Part shown: positions 36,004 to 44,528 of the stretch, piece after piece | Position numbering within the stretch: the stretch's first letter is position 1 | Layout: each line of letters begins with the position of its first letter | Origin: Rhizobium sullae | GTDB lineage: Bacteria; Pseudomonadota; Alphaproteobacteria; Rhizobiales; Rhizobiaceae | Direction: 5' to 3' | Length of the DNA stretch: 64,000 nucleotides | Assembly (NCBI RefSeq): GCF_025200715.1 | Contig: NZ_CP104143.1 | Coordinates: forward strand, 372,001-436,000 | The notes under the pieces: generated by a model | The model's database searches: none | Told to the model about the DNA's origin: nothing | Seen by the model: only the letters and a program-made list of their open reading frames with translations | Position numbers and translations under genes: made by a program

Positions 36004-37053
36004 ATGCGATACAACCAACTCGGAAATACGGGGCTTTTCGTCTCGGAAATCTGCCTCGGCACCATGACATTCGGCGAAGCGGTCGGCGGCACAATGTGGG
36101 CCTCCATTGCCGACGTCGACCAGAAGGCGGCGGATCAGATCGTCGCGCGCTCGCTTCAAGCCGGTGTCAATTTCATCGATACCGCTGACGTATACTCCTC
36201 TGGCGAGTCCGAAAGGTTGCTCGGCCAAGCGCTGAAGAACCTCGACGTCCCACGCAAGGACGTCGTCATCGCCACCAAGGTTTACGGCGTGATGGGCGAC
36301 AAGCCGAACGACCGCGGCGCGTCGCGTGGCCACATCATGGATTCCGTCGAAGCCAGCCTGAAGCGGTTGCAGACGGATCACATCGATCTCTATCAGATCC
36401 ATGCAACCGATCCCGTGACGCCGATCGACGAGACGTTGCGTGCTCTCGACGATCTCATCTCACGCGGTCTGGTGCGCTATATCGGCGTCTCCAACTGGCA
36501 GGCATGGCGGATCGCCAAGGCGCTCGGCATTTCCGAACGCCGCGGCTTTGCCCGCTTTGAGACCGTCCAGGCCTACTACTCCATCGCCGGCCGCGATCTC
36601 GAACGCGAAATCGTGCCGCTGATGAATGAGGAGAAGATCGGGCTGATGGTCTGGTCGCCGCTCGCCGGCGGACTGCTCTCCGGGAAGTTTGGCCCGGGCG
36701 CGCCTGGGAACGGCGAAGGCCGCCGCGCCAGTTTCGATTTCCCGCCGGTGGACAAGGACAGAGCCTGGGCCTGTGTTGCCGTCATGCGCGAGATCGCCGA
36801 AAAACACGGCAGCAGCGTTGCGACCGTCGCACTCGCCTATGTTCTCGCCAAGCCCTTCGTCACCAGCGTCATCATCGGCGCCAGACGCATCAATCAGCTC
36901 GACCAGAACCTTGCCGCCGTCAAGCTGAAGCTCGATGCCGGCGACATGCAAAAGCTCGATGAGGTCAGCGCGCTAGCACCGGAATATCCAGGCTGGATGC
37001 TGACCCGCCAAGGTGCCGCCCGCCGTCCGGAACCCTTCGAGCCGAACACCTGA
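36004..37053 (+). CDS. aldo/keto reductase
   Basis: A 349-residue (beta/alpha)8 NADPH-dependent oxidoreductase: LGNTGLFVSEICLGTMTFGE, FIDTADVYSSGESERLLGQAL with catalytic Asp and Tyr, KVYGVMGDKPNDRGASRGHI with the Lys, DLYQIHATDP with the His, and the NADPH-site residues in TSVIIGARRINQLDQNL. It resembles the YajO/IolS-like AKR branch. ACAAGGAA precedes ATG 36004. A strong shared terminator follows. The physiological carbonyl substrate is unknown. Confidence 0.9.
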   Translation: MRYNQLGNTGLFVSEICLGTMTFGEAVGGTMWASIADVDQKAADQIVARSLQAGVNFIDTADVYSSGESERLLGQALKNLDVPRKDVVIATKVYGVMGDKPNDRGASRGHIMDSVEASLKRLQTDHIDLYQIHATDPVTPIDETLRALDDLISRGLVRYIGVSNWQAWRIAKALGISERRGFARFETVQAYYSIAGRDLEREIVPLMNEEKIGLMVWSPLAGGLLSGKFGPGAPGNGEGRRASFDFPPVDKDRAWACVAVMREIAEKHGSSVATVALAYVLAKPFVTSVIIGARRINQLDQNLAAVKLKLDAGDMQKLDEVSALAPEYPGWMLTRQGAARRPEPFEPNT

Positions 37054-37061
37054 GAATAGAA

Positions 37062-37100
37062 AACGGAAACGCCGATGCGTGAAGCATCGGCGTTTCCGTT
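37062..37100. terminator. bidirectional terminator between the aldo/keto reductase and DUF305 genes
   Basis: AACGGAAACGCCGATGC and its complement GCATCGGCGTTTCCGTT form a ~17-bp perfect stem with a GTGAA loop. It lies between two convergent genes, nine bases after one stop and 17 before the other. Confidence 0.88.
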
Positions 37101-37116
37101 GCCTTCGGCGGTTAGC

Positions 37117-37491
37117 TTATTTCGCATGGGCCTTAAGCCAGGCGTTCATGTCTGCGATCTCCGCTTCCTGGGCCTTGATCACCGCTTCGGCGAGTTTGCG
37201 GATGTTCGGATCCTTGCCGTACTGCAGCTCGATCTTTGCCATGTCGATCGCACCCTGATGATGCGGGATCATGCTGCGAACGAAATCGGCATCGGCATCG
37301 CCGGTCATTTCAATCGCCATATCCTCGTGCATCTTGGCGTTCGCCTCGGCAAAGGCCTGGCTTGAAGGCCCCTGGTCGCCCGTCGGCTTGCTCATGTTCA
37401 TCTGCATATTCATATGCATCGGCTTATCCTGGGCAAGCGCCGAGGCGGCGAAGGCGAAGGCTGCAGTAAAGGCTATAATTTTCAAAGACAT
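37117..37491 (-). CDS. DUF305-family exported protein
   Basis: A 124-residue protein with a signal peptide (MSLKIIAFTAAFAFAASALAQ), a Met/His-rich stretch (MHMNMQMNM) and the DUF305 core ADADFVRSMIPHHQGAIDMAKIELQYGKDP, then EIADMNAWLKAH. DUF305 proteins form ferritin-like helical bundles and often lie near copper-handling genes. ATG 37491 has AGGAAG upstream. The Met/His cluster and the metal-type neighbour upstream at 37566 support, but do not prove, a copper role. Confidence 0.88.
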   Translation of the reverse strand: MSLKIIAFTAAFAFAASALAQDKPMHMNMQMNMSKPTGDQGPSSQAFAEANAKMHEDMAIEMTGDADADFVRSMIPHHQGAIDMAKIELQYGKDPNIRKLAEAVIKAQEAEIADMNAWLKAHAK

Positions 37492-37565
37492 GGGACTTCC
37501 TTCCTCTGTCTGACAGGAGTGCTGATGCGCGGCAGATACCGCGCTTCGGTACACGGAACGTATTG

Positions 37566-37922
37566 TCAGACGAGGCGGGGAGGCGGCGCGTGCGGGGCAG
37601 GACGAAGATCGGCGAGCGCATGCGCAACGCCCGGTGAAGGATAGGCGAAAACAGGTTTCGCGCTGGTATCGATCATGAGCGGCGGCGGTACGATAAGACA
37701 TACAGCGCAAAAGGCCATATGCGCTGCGTCGCCTGTTGTGCAGGGATCCTCGCTCGTGTCAGTCTTTTGATGAGCGGCCATGTCCATACCGCCCATATCG
37801 CGATGAGTTTCGGCCACGATAGGCTGTTGCATCGACGCGCACATGGGGCAGCCCGCCAGGGCGGACATCGCGCTGTAGAACAGCCAGCCGAAAAGCATCG
37901 TCGTGATGGCGAAGACACGCAT
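37566..37922 (-). CDS. small exported Cys/Met/His-rich protein
   Basis: A 118-residue protein: signal peptide MRVFAITTMLFGWLFYSAMSALA, then a CPMC motif, HRDMGGMDMAAHQK, a second hydrophobic segment with FCAVC (about 71-75), and a Pro/His-rich tail ending HAPPPRLV. The layout resembles DUF2946-like or copper-associated small proteins. It lies 74 bases upstream of the DUF305 gene on the same strand, probably in one transcript. ATG 37922 has only a weak ribosome site; the open frame continuing upstream belongs to the decayed brn locus. Confidence 0.65.
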   Translation of the reverse strand: MRVFAITTMLFGWLFYSAMSALAGCPMCASMQQPIVAETHRDMGGMDMAAHQKTDTSEDPCTTGDAAHMAFCAVCLIVPPPLMIDTSAKPVFAYPSPGVAHALADLRPAPHAPPPRLV

Positions 37923-37975
37923 GCCACCAAGATAGGCACGCCCGGCAGGGAAGCCAAGCGGCCCATGTGTGAATT

Positions 37976-38251
37976 TCAAAGCTTGGCCGCCTTGCGCAGT
38001 GCCTCGTTGATGCGGCCCTGCCAGCCCTTGCCGGTCGTCTTGAAGGCATCGATCATATCCGGATCGAGCCGCAGCGAGATCTGCCGCTTCGGTTTTTTCG
38101 ACCCCCGGCCGCCCGCGCGAACGGCGGATGCCCTCGGCAAGCTCAGGGAAGACTTCGGCAAACGGGCGAGCCTTCTTGAAGTCCTCGTCAGTCCATTCGG
38201 ATTGTCGGAGACCTCGTCCCGGTGCTGCTTGGAATAGCCTCTGCCCACCAT
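37976..38251 (-). pseudogene. brnA-like antitoxin with two compensating frameshifts
   Basis: The frame from ATG 38251 starts like rhizobial BrnA (GYSKQHRDEVSDNP) and ends with an intact ribbon-helix-helix part (KPKRQISLRLDPDMIDAFK, then GWQGRINEALRKAAKL). Between them, the expected EWTDEDFKKARPFAEVFPEL and IRRSRGRPGVEK appear in another frame. One base appears missing near 38197-38200 (TTCGGA where TTCCGGA is expected) and one extra T is present in the T6 run at 38093-38098. The ORF thus stays open but carries ~35 scrambled residues. BrnA normally binds the toxin BrnT and represses the operon. Confidence 0.65.
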
Positions 38252-38324
38252 CAAGATCGGCAAAATCGAGAGCATGCTTGTCGATATTTGCCAGCCGTTT
38301 TGGCTCATCCCAGACAATTCTCAT
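38247..38324 (-). pseudogene. brnT toxin remnant (first ~25 codons)
   Basis: From ATG 38324 the product reads MRIVWDEPKRLANIDKHALD, then FADLD, the conserved N-terminus of BrnT RelE-fold ribonuclease toxins. It then runs straight into the brnA region in the wrong frame. The remaining ~65 residues of a normal BrnT, including its catalytic residues, are deleted, so no toxin can be made. Confidence 0.7.
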
Positions 38325-38372
38325 CCGCAGAATATACGATAAATCATGATTGTATCGACGGTGGCCTGCAAT

Positions 38373-39131
38373 TCAGTAGGCGGCAATGACCTTGTGGATG
38401 ATCTGGTAGTCGGCGCTTTCTTCGCCGAGCGGTGCGACCGGCCATGACCAGTTGGCCCGGGCTGCAGGCGGCGCAATGCGATGCAAGAGGTCGGCTTCTT
38501 CGTGGGTTTTGCCGTTGCGGTCGATGACGGCATAGGAGACGTCGGTGAGGAGGCAAGTTCGGCAGGGTAGGGCAGCCAAGCCGGATAGATGAGCGCCGAG
38601 CAGTCGCGCGACGGTGTCGTCCGGCATCCCGTTCGGCTGCTCCGCCTCGATACGCTGCTTCACGCCGCGGCCGATCTGCGAGAGCAGGTTCGCAGAGACG
38701 ACGAAATCGAGATAGGGCACAGTCCGCAGGAAGCCGAGCGGGTCGGCGTTCTGCCCTGCCGCAACTTCGTCATAACCGGAGAGATCGCGCTCGATCAGCC
38801 GGACATTGCGGTAGCCCTTCGCGTGCAGCCAAAGGCGCACCGAAGCAACGTGCAGGAGATCGACAAGAACGACCGTATCGAAACTCTTCGAAAGTGCGTC
38901 AATCGGCACGTCGCGGAGCAGGCCGGAGCCGAGCACGAGGGCGGTGCGTTTCTGACGAAGGCCGTCCATCGCGGAGAGGATAGCTGTACGGCTGTTCTCC
39001 TCATGCGTCGCCCATTCGCGGCTGCAGCGCCGGGCGCGGGACCATAGATTGATAGAATAGCGGATGAACCTGCGGTTCGCCTTGCCGGTAACGGGCAGCG
39101 TCGCGAGATAGTGAAGCGCTTCAGTGATCAT
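38373..39131 (-). CDS. uncharacterised protein with Rossmann-like segment
   Basis: A 252-residue soluble protein. The segment TALVLGSGLLRDVPIDALSKSFDTVVLVDLLHV (about 63-95) looks like a glycine-rich nucleotide or SAM loop with an acidic residue at the end of strand 2, as in class I methyltransferases; YLDFVVSANLLSQIG could be the motif IV region. No catalytic motif was recognised. It is divergent from hisS with a ~135-base spacer. A methyltransferase-like fold is inference. Confidence 0.7.
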   Translation of the reverse strand: MITEALHYLATLPVTGKANRRFIRYSINLWSRARRCSREWATHEENSRTAILSAMDGLRQKRTALVLGSGLLRDVPIDALSKSFDTVVLVDLLHVASVRLWLHAKGYRNVRLIERDLSGYDEVAAGQNADPLGFLRTVPYLDFVVSANLLSQIGRGVKQRIEAEQPNGMPDDTVARLLGAHLSGLAALPCRTCLLTDVSYAVIDRNGKTHEEADLLHRIAPPAARANWSWPVAPLGEESADYQIIHKVIAAY

Positions 39132-39267
39132 GGTCGGTCCCGCAATTCGGTGGGCTGCCCTTCGATCTTCGATTCCGGCTCACGCTTCAAGTCCCTTCGC
39201 CCTTGCCGCACCCCGCCCAATCCGCTAGGAAACCGCCACTGTCACGATTGAGCGGAATGCGTTGGAA

Positions 39268-40869
39268 ATGAACGACAAGCAGAAGAAACCACAAAAGCTC
39301 AAGGCTCGCCTGCCGCGCGGCTTCATCGACCGTTCGGCCGCCGATATCCGCGCCGTCAACGAGATGACCGCGAAGATCCGCGAAGTCTACGAGCATTATG
39401 GTTTCGATCCCGTCGAAACGCCGCTCTTCGAATATACCGATGCGCTCGGCAAGTTCCTGCCGGACAGCGACCGCCCGAACGAGGGCGTCTTCTCACTGCA
39501 GGACGACGACGACCAGTGGATGAGCCTGCGCTACGACCTGACGGCGCCGCTCGCCCGCCACGTCGCGGAGAATTTCAACGAGATCCAGCTTCCCTACCGC
39601 ACCTACCGCGCCGGCTACGTCTTCCGCAACGAAAAGCCGGGCCCCGGCCGCTTCCGCCAGTTCATGCAGTTCGACGCCGACACCGTCGGTGCCCCGGGCG
39701 TCCAGGCCGATGCCGAAATGTGCATGATGATGGCCGATACGCTGGAAGCGCTTGGCATCAAGCGCGGGGATTATGTGATCCGGGTGAATAACCGCAAGGT
39801 TCTTGACGGTCTGATGGAAAAGATCGAAGTGTCGGACCCCCTTCAGAAGCTTGCCGTTCTTCGCGCTCTGGATAAGCACGATAAGTTTGGTGCAGACGGC
39901 GTAATCCAGCTGTTGGGGACTGGCCGCAAAGATGAAAGTGGTGATTTCACTAAAGGTGCAGGTCTTGCTCAGACCCAAATCGGCCTGATCATTCCTTTTT
40001 TATCCGGCTCTGGCCTCACACCCGCAGATCAGTCTCGAAGCCGGGTCCGTCCGTTGATAGGACGCCCTTCCAAAGAAGACGACATCCTTTGGGTCGACAA
40101 TTCTTGGAACTCCATCGAGGCTGCTAGGGGGACTGTGGGTGAAACGCCAAGCGGGAACGCCGGGATTGAGGAACTTGAGCTGATGTTGGCGCTGTTCGAA
40201 CAGGCAGGATACGGGCCAGATCGAATAGCTATCAACACGACGATTATTCGCGGCCTCGAATACTACACCGGCCCGGTCTACGAAGCCGAACTCCTTTTCG
40301 ACGTCACCAACGAAAAAGGCGAAAAGATCGTGTTCGGCTCCGTCGGCGGCGGCGGGCGTTACGACGGCCTCGTCTCCCGCTTCATGGGCCAGCCGGTTCC
40401 GGCGACGGGTTTCTCCATCGGCGTCTCGCGCCTGATGACGGCGCTGAAGAACCTCGGCAAGCTCGGCCAGAGCGAGGTCATCGAGCCCGTGCTTGTCACC
40501 GTCATGGATGGCGATGTCGAAAGCATGGGCCGCTATCAGCGCATGACGCAAGAGCTGCGCGCCGCCGGCATCCGCGCCGAGATGTACCAGGGCAACTGGA
40601 AGAAATTCGGCAACCAACTGAAATATGCCGACCGCCGCGGCTGCCCGATCGCCATCATCCAGGGCGGCGACGAGCGTGCTGAGGGCGTCGTGCAGATCAA
40701 GGATCTGATCGAAGGCAAGCGCCTGTCCGGCGAGATCGAGGACAATGCCAGTTGGCGCGAGGCGCGTGTGGCGCAGGAAACCGCCGCCGAGGCAGATCTG
40801 GTGGCCAAGGTGAAAGAGATTTTGGCGGCGCAGACGGAGGATCGCGCGAGGGCGGGGTCGAATGCGTAG
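39268..40869 (+). CDS. hisS: histidyl-tRNA synthetase with a compositionally foreign central segment
   Basis: A class II synthetase of 533 residues: motif 1 region RLPRGFIDR, motif 2 [26 protein letters not shown], histidine motif [14 protein letters not shown], and motif 3 [15 protein letters not shown] followed by GFSIGVSRL, with a C-terminal anticodon domain. It charges tRNA-His. Between about 39800 and 40245 (residues ~178-326) codon use shifts to codons rare elsewhere here (TTA, ATA, AGG, CGA, GGG), while flanks are typical. That segment carries the insertion domain between motif 2 and the histidine motif, and reads oddly after KGAGLAQTQ. The frame is intact. ATG 39268 is preferred over TTG 39262. 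Confidence 0.92.
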   Translation: MNDKQKKPQKLKARLPRGFIDRSAADIRAVNEMTAKIREVYEHYGFDPVETPLFEYTDALGKFLPDSDRPNEGVFSLQDDDDQWMSLRYDLTAPLARHVAENFNEIQLPYRTYRAGYVFRNEKPGPGRFRQFMQFDADTVGAPGVQADAEMCMMMADTLEALGIKRGDYVIRVNNRKVLDGLMEKIEVSDPLQKLAVLRALDKHDKFGADGVIQLLGTGRKDESGDFTKGAGLAQTQIGLIIPFLSGSGLTPADQSRSRVRPLIGRPSKEDDILWVDNSWNSIEAARGTVGETPSGNAGIEELELMLALFEQAGYGPDRIAINTTIIRGLEYYTGPVYEAELLFDVTNEKGEKIVFGSVGGGGRYDGLVSRFMGQPVPATGFSIGVSRLMTALKNLGKLGQSEVIEPVLVTVMDGDVESMGRYQRMTQELRAAGIRAEMYQGNWKKFGNQLKYADRRGCPIAIIQGGDERAEGVVQIKDLIEGKRLSGEIEDNASWREARVAQETAAEADLVAKVKEILAAQTEDRARAGSNA

Positions 40870-40871
40870 TT

Positions 40872-41092
40872 TTCCCCTCCCCAACCCTCCCCACAAGGGG
40901 CAGGGGGCATGTTGGCGGTTGGCGCTTACCGTTCCATCCTTCTTGCGTTGCGGTCTGTTCCGCAGCGGCGCGGCAGTTCTAACCTTCCCCCTTGTGGGGA
41001 GGGTCGGAGCGAGGCGGAGGGGAGGGGTTTTCTCTTTCGGCGACCGCCAGGGGTTAGTCCCTGCCCCTTGTGGGGAGGGGTCGGGGAGGGGA
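40872..41092. repeat. GC-rich palindromic repeat cluster between hisS and hisZ
   Basis: An arm at 40872-40906 (CCCTCCCCAACCCTCCCC then ACAAGGGGCAGG) is repeated in inverse form at 41055-41092 (CCTGCCCCTTGTGGGG then AGGGGTCGGGGAGGGG). A third, partial inverse copy lies at 40985-41033 (CCCCCTTGTGGGGAGGGTCGG). Such CCCCAC-AAGGGG elements are common between rhizobial genes. The block separates two genes of one operon and ends just before the hisZ ribosome site. Confidence 0.75.
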
Positions 41093-41112
41093 CTTTATTT
41101 CGGAGCCACCCC

Positions 41113-42234
41113 ATGTCCCTAATCAACCTGCCCGACTTCGCCGGTGATCTCCTGGATGAATTTGCCGCCCGCAAGACGGAGCGGATCGATACGCCGGTCA
41201 TCCAGCGGGCCGAGCCCTTCCTTGACATCGCCGGCGAAGATCTCCGCCGCCGCATCTTCATGACGGAGAGCGAGACCGGCGCTAGCCTCTGCCTGCGCCC
41301 GGAATTCACCATTCCCGTTTGCATTCGCCACATCGAGGCGGCGACCGGTACGCCGAAGCGCTATTCCTATCTCGGCGAGGTTTTCCGCCAGCGCCGCGAG
41401 GGCGGAAACGAATTCTATCAGGCAGGCATCGAAGACCTCGGCGACATCAATATCGCCAGCGCCGACGCCCGCGCAATCAGCGATGCGACCGATATTCTCG
41501 CACGGCTTCTTCCCGGCAAGCGCTTGTCAGTCACGCTTGGCGATCAAGCCGTTTTCGAAGCCGTGGTCCAGGCGCTCGGCCTGCCGCTCGGCTGGCAGAA
41601 GCGGCTGATCCACGCCTTCGGCAACATGGGCCAGCTTGAAGCGCTGCTCGCAAGCCTCGTCAGCCCGCAATTCGTGACCGGCCTAGATGACGATGTCGCC
41701 CGGCTGGTTGCCGCCGACGACGAGGCGGCACTCATCGCCTACATTGACGCGACGATGCAGAGGACGGGTTATTCCTCGAACGCCAGCCGCTCGCCGGCAG
41801 AGATCGCCCGCCGCCTGAAGGAGAAACTGGTCCTTTCCGAAACGCGCCTCAATGACGCGGCCTTCCGCGTGCTGGAAGAGTTCCTGTCCCTCAGGGTGCC
41901 GCTTGTCAACGCGTCGGCTGCCCTGGCGGGCTTTGCCGATACTGCCGGCCTGAAGCTCGGCAACGCGCTCTCCCGCTTCGATGGCCGGGTGGCCGCCCTC
42001 GGCAATGCCGGAATCGACCTTGCCTCCATCGGCTATCGCGCCGCCTTCGGTCGCCCGCTCGATTATTACACCGGCCTTGTCTTCGAGGTGGGCATCCAAG
42101 GATCGTCCGCCGTGCTCGCAGGCGGCGGCCGCTTTGACAGGCTGTTGACGCTGCTGGGCGCCAGGGACCGCATTCCGGCCGTCGGCTTCTCGCTCTGGCT
42201 CGACCGCATCGAAACGGAAAGGGCGGCCCCATGA
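41113..42234 (+). CDS. hisZ: ATP phosphoribosyltransferase regulatory subunit HisZ
   Basis: A 373-residue HisRS paralogue: class II core with [64 protein letters not shown] and [15 protein letters not shown], but without the HisS C-terminal anticodon domain. HisZ forms an octamer with short-form HisG and mediates histidine feedback. ATG 41113 has GGAG upstream. Its stop overlaps hisG by four bases, matching the partner subunits, and hisG is indeed the short form. Confidence 0.94.
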   Translation: MSLINLPDFAGDLLDEFAARKTERIDTPVIQRAEPFLDIAGEDLRRRIFMTESETGASLCLRPEFTIPVCIRHIEAATGTPKRYSYLGEVFRQRREGGNEFYQAGIEDLGDINIASADARAISDATDILARLLPGKRLSVTLGDQAVFEAVVQALGLPLGWQKRLIHAFGNMGQLEALLASLVSPQFVTGLDDDVARLVAADDEAALIAYIDATMQRTGYSSNASRSPAEIARRLKEKLVLSETRLNDAAFRVLEEFLSLRVPLVNASAALAGFADTAGLKLGNALSRFDGRVAALGNAGIDLASIGYRAAFGRPLDYYTGLVFEVGIQGSSAVLAGGGRFDRLLTLLGARDRIPAVGFSLWLDRIETERAAP

Positions 42235-42926
42235 CTATCACCATCGCGCTGCCCTCCAAGGGTCGGATGAAGGACGATGCCTCGGCGCTCTTCGAACGCG
42301 CCGGGATGACGATCGCCTCGGTCGGCAATGACCGCTCCTATCGCGGCCGTGTCGAGGGCTGGGACGACGTCGAGATCGCCTTCCTCTCCGCCTCTGAAAT
42401 CTCCCGCGAACTCGGCAACGGTACGGTGGACTTCGGCGTGACCGGTGAAGACCTCGTGCGGGAAGGCCTGGCGGAAGCCGACAAACGGGTGGAGATCTGC
42501 GCCCGCCTCGGTTTCGGCCGCGCCGACGTGGTGGTGGCCGTTCCGGAGATTTGGCTCGATGTCGATACGATGGCCGATCTCGGCGACGTTGCGGCCGATT
42601 TCCGCGCCCGCCATGGCCGGCGTTTGGCGATCGCGACCAAGTACTGGCGGCTGACGCAGCAGTTCTTCTCCAGCCAGCATGGCATCCAGCTTTATCGTAT
42701 CGTCGAAAGCCTTGGCGCGACGGAGGGGGCTCCCGCCTCCGGCTCGGCCGACATCATCGTCGACATCACCACGACGGGCTCCACCTTGAGGGCAAACCAC
42801 TTGCGGGTGCTGAACGACGGCGTGATCCTGCGCTCGGAAGCCTGCCTTGTCCGCGCCCGCAAGGACAGTCACGCCAACGAGCCGTCTGTGGCAAGGATTG
42901 TCGACGCGGTCCGCAGCGCCCTTTAA
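42231..42926 (+). CDS. hisG: ATP phosphoribosyltransferase catalytic subunit (short form)
   Basis: A 231-residue HisG without the C-terminal regulatory domain: [15 protein letters not shown] at the start, [37 protein letters not shown] and the PRPP loop [22 protein letters not shown]. It condenses ATP and PRPP in the first step of histidine synthesis and needs HisZ. ATG 42231 overlaps the hisZ stop (ATGA). Grouping with hisS puts both production and tRNA charging of histidine in one transcript. Confidence 0.95.
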   Translation: MTITIALPSKGRMKDDASALFERAGMTIASVGNDRSYRGRVEGWDDVEIAFLSASEISRELGNGTVDFGVTGEDLVREGLAEADKRVEICARLGFGRADVVVAVPEIWLDVDTMADLGDVAADFRARHGRRLAIATKYWRLTQQFFSSQHGIQLYRIVESLGATEGAPASGSADIIVDITTTGSTLRANHLRVLNDGVILRSEACLVRARKDSHANEPSVARIVDAVRSAL

Positions 42927-42945
42927 TTTCAGCGCAGACCAAATG

Positions 42946-42974
42946 AAAAACCCGCCGTCTTCCGACAGCGGGTT
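42946..42974. terminator. bidirectional terminator between hisG and the DoxX gene
   Basis: AACCCGC-CGTC pairs with GACA-GCGGGTT around a TTCC loop. On the minus strand it is followed by a T5 run (AAAAA at 42946-42950 on plus), so it suits the DoxX gene best but also lies 20 bases after hisG. Confidence 0.8.
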
Positions 42975-43001
42975 GTCTTATGTTTGGGAGGTGTTGCGCG
43001 C

Positions 43002-43448
43002 TTAGGCGGCGACGGCATATGCGCCGCGGCGTGCGTCGAGCGAATAGGTGCCTGGGCCGAAGGTGGCGAGGAGGATATAGGCGCCAGCCAGTGTCAGGTT
43101 CTTCATCAGCATGATCTGGTTGAGCAGGTTGATCCAGCCATTGGCTGCAGCCGGAAAATCCGGAAGGTTGATCGTGCCGCTGTGGAAGACGAACGCAGTG
43201 AAGGCGCAGAAGACGGCGAGCGCCCAGCCGGCGATGCGGGTCTGGAAGCCAACGAGGACAGCAAGGCCCGCAACAAGCTCAAAGAGGCCAGCGGCAAAGG
43301 CCAGAAGCGTCGCGGCAGGAAGGCCGGCGCCGGCAATCATGCCGGCCGTACCGGCCGGATCGGCAAGCTTGCCGAAGCCGGACATGATGAACATGAACGA
43401 AAGCAGGATGCGGGCAACGAGAAGGACGATGTTATTGGTATTCGACAT
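43002..43448 (-). CDS. DoxX-family membrane protein
   Basis: A 148-residue protein with four membrane helices and the DoxX pattern: LLVARILLSFMFIMSGFGKLADPAGTAGMIAGAGLP at the N-terminus and AGLFELVAGLAVLVGFQTR in the middle. DoxX-like proteins (YphA/DoxX) are inner-membrane proteins implicated in oxidative or thiol stress. GGAG lies eight bases before ATG 43448. It is divergent from the GST gene, which also suggests a redox setting. Confidence 0.88.
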   Translation of the reverse strand: MSNTNNIVLLVARILLSFMFIMSGFGKLADPAGTAGMIAGAGLPAATLLAFAAGLFELVAGLAVLVGFQTRIAGWALAVFCAFTAFVFHSGTINLPDFPAAANGWINLLNQIMLMKNLTLAGAYILLATFGPGTYSLDARRGAYAVAA

Positions 43449-43665
43449 GGACGTGATCTCCGTTTGAATTGCTCTGGAGGTCCCCGTGCCCCGGCACCGC
43501 TTGAACCCCGATTGGCCGTTGTTGTCGCCTTTTTTACCTGCAGTGAAAAGATAAACAAAAGAGGATGGTTTGTTCACTAATCTGAAACGATCACTCCCGT
43601 TGAACGGCTTGTCTTTTGCTCCGCCGGTCTTCTATGTTCGGCCTCCAACCCCCAGGAGAAACCGC

Positions 43666-44379
43666 ATGGCAGACCTTTCCGCATTTCCGATCACCAAGCG
43701 CTGGCCGGCGCAGAACCCGAATGTGGTTCAGCTTTATTCGCTGCAAACGCCGAACGGCGTGAAGGTATCGATCGCCCTGGAAGAACTTGGCCTGCCTTAC
43801 GAGCCTCATTACATCTCCTTCGGAACCAACGATCAGAAGTCCGCCGAATTCCTCTCGCTCAATCCGAACGGCCGCATCCCGGCGATCATCGATCCGAACG
43901 GGCCGGGCGGAAAGCCGATCGGCCTTTTCGAATCCGGTGCGATTCTCGTCTATCTCGCGGAAAAGACCGGCCAACTCCTACCGCCGGATGCTGCGGGTCG
44001 CTACGAGACCACCCAGTGGGTATTCTTCCAGATGGCGAGCATCGGCCCGATGCTCGGCCAGTTCGGCCACTTCTACAAATTCGCGGCCGACAAGGTCGCC
44101 AACAATTCCTATCCGATGGAGCGTTACCGCGACGAAGCCAAGCGGCTGCTGAGCGTGCTGGAAGCTCGCCTGAAGGGACGGCAGTGGATCATGGGCGACG
44201 CCTACACCATCGCGGACATCACCACATTCCCATGGATTCGCGGCGCCGATGTCTTCTACGGCGGCCGGGAAGTCCTGGACTACGCGAAGTTCCCGTCCGT
44301 CATGGCCTGGCTCGATCGCTGCATCGCGCGCCCGGCCAGCGCCAACGGCCTGAACATCCCCGTGAAGCCGGAGGAGTAG
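43666..44379 (+). CDS. glutathione S-transferase, YghU/Nu-class-like
   Basis: A 237-residue protein with a thioredoxin-fold N-terminal domain (VVQLYSLQTPNGVKVSIALEELGLPYEPHYISF, LNPNGRIPAIIDPNG, LFESGAILVYLAEKTG) and a helical C-terminal domain (WVFFQMASIGPMLGQFGHF, IADITTFPWIRG). The TPNGxK motif in place of a catalytic Tyr/Ser is the mark of the Nu/YghU-YfcG group, which binds two glutathiones and reduces disulfides. AGGAG lies seven bases before ATG 43666. Confidence 0.9.
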   Translation: MADLSAFPITKRWPAQNPNVVQLYSLQTPNGVKVSIALEELGLPYEPHYISFGTNDQKSAEFLSLNPNGRIPAIIDPNGPGGKPIGLFESGAILVYLAEKTGQLLPPDAAGRYETTQWVFFQMASIGPMLGQFGHFYKFAADKVANNSYPMERYRDEAKRLLSVLEARLKGRQWIMGDAYTIADITTFPWIRGADVFYGGREVLDYAKFPSVMAWLDRCIARPASANGLNIPVKPEE

Positions 44380-44392
44380 TCCGGCCCAAAGG

Positions 44393-44418
44393 AAGAGGCC
44401 GGCCGCGGGACCGGTCTC
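44393..44418 (+). terminator. probable terminator of the GST gene
   Basis: AGAGGCCGG and CCGGTCTCT form a nine-bp stem (one G-T pair) around CCGCGGGA, 14 bases after the stop codon. Only AAAATTT follows, so the signal is weak. Confidence 0.45.
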
Positions 44419-44528
44419 TAAAATTTGCGGCTTTGCTTGACACGTAATCTTTTCGTAGCGGTTGTTCTTTATTTGTTCCGCCTCTCGTGCAATGTTCGCC
44501 TCTCCGAGGCGAGTCTGGGAGGTAGCAG

